This document shows positions 4,159 through 5,644 of a stretch of 5,644 bases of DNA, in pieces. The translations under genes were made by a program, and so were the position numbers. Source of the DNA: Chloroflexota bacterium (GTDB lineage Bacteria; Chloroflexota; UBA4733); contig JAICXR010000252.1 of assembly GCA_025980355.1 (NCBI GenBank), forward strand, positions 1 through 5,644. The letters are read 5' to 3'. Each line of letters starts with the position of its first letter. Position 1 is the stretch's first letter. A model generated the notes under the pieces. That model was given only the letters and a program-made list of their open reading frames with translations. It was not told where the DNA came from and ran no database searches.

Positions 4159-5644
4159 CCTTGCCCGGCCAGTGCTCGCCGAGCTTGGCGATCGGCAGGC
4201 GCAACTGGTTGGGGGTGAGACGCAAGGCGGAACCGTAGGCGCGGTAGAGCGCCGAGCGGGTGAGCTGGCGGTTGGGCGGCAGCTTCACCGTCAGTTCGTT
4301 CTCGACGACCGTGACGCTGGGGATGCCCAGCGCGATCGCCATGCCCTTGAGCTCGATGATCGTCAGCAGGTTCTCCACCGGCTCCGGTGGCGGGCCGAAA
4401 CGGTCGCTGATCTCCTGGCGAATCGCCTTGGCCTCGTCGACGCTGGTGATGGCTGCCAGCCGGCGATAGAGGTCGATTTTCACGCTCTGGTCGCCGATGT
4501 AGGCGTCCGGCAGCATGGCGCCGATCGGCAGATCAACGGTGACCTGGGGCGGCGTCGCCACCACTTGACCGCGCAGTTCGTCGATCTCCTCGGCCAGGAG
4601 CTTCGTGTAGAGGTCGAAGCCCACCGCGCCGACGTGGCCGTGCTGATCGGCGCCGAGCAGGTTGCCGGCGCCGCGAATCTCCAGGTCTTTCATGGCGATC
4701 TTGAACCCGGCGCCGAGCTCGGACGCCTCGAACACGGCGCGCAGCCGCCGCTCCGCCAGTTCCGGTAATTGCTGCTCGTTGCCGTACAGCAGGTAGGCGT
4801 AGGCCCGGCGGTTGCTGCGCCCGACGCGGCCGCGCAACTGGTAGAGCTGGGCCAGCCCCAGGTGGGTCGCCCGGTGGATGATGATGGTGTTGGCGTTCGG
4901 GATGTCCAGGCCGCTCTCGATGATCGTCGTGCAGAGCAGCAAGTTCGACTTCCCGTCGGCGAAGTCGAGCATGACCCGCTCCAAATGCTCCGGCGCCATC
5001 TGGCCGTGCCCGACGGCGATGCGCGCCTCCGGGAGCAACTGGCGGAGCTTTTCCGCCACCGCGCCGATCGTCTGGACGCGGTTGTGGACGAAGTAGACCT
5101 GGCCGTCGCGCTCGAATTCCCGCAACACGGCGTTGCGGATCAGCCGGTCGTCCTCCTGGGCGATAAAGGTCTTCACCGGCAACCGCTCTTCCGGCGGCGT
5201 GTCGATCACGCTCATGTCCCGAACGCCGGCCAGCGACATGTGCAAGGTGCGCGGGATCGGCGTCGCGGACAGGGTCAGGACATCGACCTCCTGACGCAGC
5301 TGCTTCAGCCGCTCCTTGTGGGCGACGCCGAAGCGCTGCTCCTCATCGATCACCACCAGCCCCAATTGCTTGAAGGCGACGTCCTTCTGCAACAGCCGGT
5401 GGGTGCCGATGACGATATCGACGCTGCCTGCGGCGAGCGCCGCGATCACCTGCTTCTGTTCGGCGGTCGATCGGAAACGGCTCAGCAGCTCGACTTTGAC
5501 CGGGAAGGGGGCCAGGCGGCGGGTGAACGTCAGGTAATGCTGTTCCGCCAGCACCGTCGTCGGCACCAACACCGCGACCTGCCGCCCGTCCATTGCGGCC
5601 TTGAAGGCGGCCCGCAAGGCCACTTCCGTCTTGCCGTAGCCGAC
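4130..5644 (-). CDS. mfd: Transcription-repair coupling factor Mfd, C-terminal part
   Basis: The last 504 codons are present; the N-terminal half (UvrB-like and RNA polymerase-interacting domains) lies beyond the right edge. Mfd is a dsDNA translocase that removes stalled RNA polymerase and recruits UvrA for nucleotide excision repair. In fragment numbering, the Walker A GYGKTE is at 2-7, PTTVLAEQH at 28-36, the DEEQ box at 100-103 (IDEEQRFG), SATPIPRT at 126-133, ESGLDIPNAN at 243-252 and QLRGRVGRS at 269-277. Next comes the TRG-region and a terminal TRCF C-terminal domain from about residue 370, ending KVKDLLTMLA. The distance from Walker A to the stop is about that of E. coli Mfd, so the C-terminus is complete. 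RecG shares the helicase motifs but lacks this terminal domain. The stop codon at 4132-4130 lies inside the 3' end of the REC-DHp gene. Confidence 0.97.
   Translation of the reverse strand, partial: VGYGKTEVALRAAFKAAMDGRQVAVLVPTTVLAEQHYLTFTRRLAPFPVKVELLSRFRSTAEQKQVIAALAAGSVDIVIGTHRLLQKDVAFKQLGLVVIDEEQRFGVAHKERLKQLRQEVDVLTLSATPIPRTLHMSLAGVRDMSVIDTPPEERLPVKTFIAQEDDRLIRNAVLREFERDGQVYFVHNRVQTIGAVAEKLRQLLPEARIAVGHGQMAPEHLERVMLDFADGKSNLLLCTTIIESGLDIPNANTIIIHRATHLGLAQLYQLRGRVGRSNRRAYAYLLYGNEQQLPELAERRLRAVFEASELGAGFKIAMKDLEIRGAGNLLGADQHGHVGAVGFDLYTKLLAEEIDELRGQVVATPPQVTVDLPIGAMLPDAYIGDQSVKIDLYRRLAAITSVDEAKAIRQEISDRFGPPPEPVENLLTIIELKGMAIALGIPSVTVVENELTVKLPPNRQLTRSALYRAYGSALRLTPNQLRLPIAKLGEHWPGKVKDLLTMLA

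Noticed and set aside
3998..4768. Open frame of 256 codons on the plus strand after the REC-DHp region, considered as a frameshifted ATPase domain
   Set aside because: The translation shows no N, G1 or G2 box of a histidine-kinase ATPase domain and is antisense to intact mfd.
1..5644. A defence island, mobile element, CRISPR array or biosynthetic cluster
   Set aside because: No transposase, integrase, nuclease, spaced repeats, tRNA or terminal repeats were found. The recognisable genes are mostly housekeeping and unrelated in pathway.

Overview
The window is GC-rich bacterial chromosome with dense protein-coding content. I see no tRNA, rRNA, CRISPR array, insertion sequence or phage gene. 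The lineage cannot be fixed from the sequence alone. The overall flavour of the proteins (Mfd, thioredoxin reductase, the Gfo/Idh subfamily, a REC-plus-HisKA protein) recalls GC-rich Chloroflexota such as Thermomicrobia. That is an impression, not a demonstrated assignment.

Layout, left to right: (1) the N-terminal 71 codons of a MoeA-type molybdopterin molybdenumtransferase on the minus strand, running off the left edge; (2) a 133-bp divergent intergenic region; (3) a ten-helix EamA/DMT-family transporter on the plus strand, with a GTG start and no Shine-Dalgarno; (4) an 11-bp convergent gap; (5) thioredoxin reductase (trxB) on the minus strand; (6) a 127-bp divergent intergenic region with short direct repeats and a TATGCT box; (7) a Gfo/Idh/MocA-family oxidoreductase on the plus strand; (8) a response-regulator receiver fused to a histidine-kinase DHp (HisKA) domain with no ATPase domain, 26 bp downstream and probably co-transcribed; (9) the C-terminal 504 codons of the transcription-repair coupling factor Mfd on the minus strand, entering from the right edge and overlapping gene 8 tail-to-tail by 29 bp.

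The genes do not form one pathway. MoeA serves molybdenum cofactor synthesis, TrxB thiol redox balance, Mfd transcription-coupled DNA repair. The transporter, the oxidoreductase and the REC-DHp protein have unknown substrates or partners. The only likely operon is oxidoreductase plus REC-DHp.

I found no convincing new multi-gene system. The items most worth a second look are the REC-DHp protein that lacks an ATP-binding domain, the 14-residue Arg/Gly/Pro insertion inside the nucleotide-binding glycine loop of the oxidoreductase, the possibly near-leaderless transporter gene, and the repeat-bearing trxB/oxidoreductase intergenic region.
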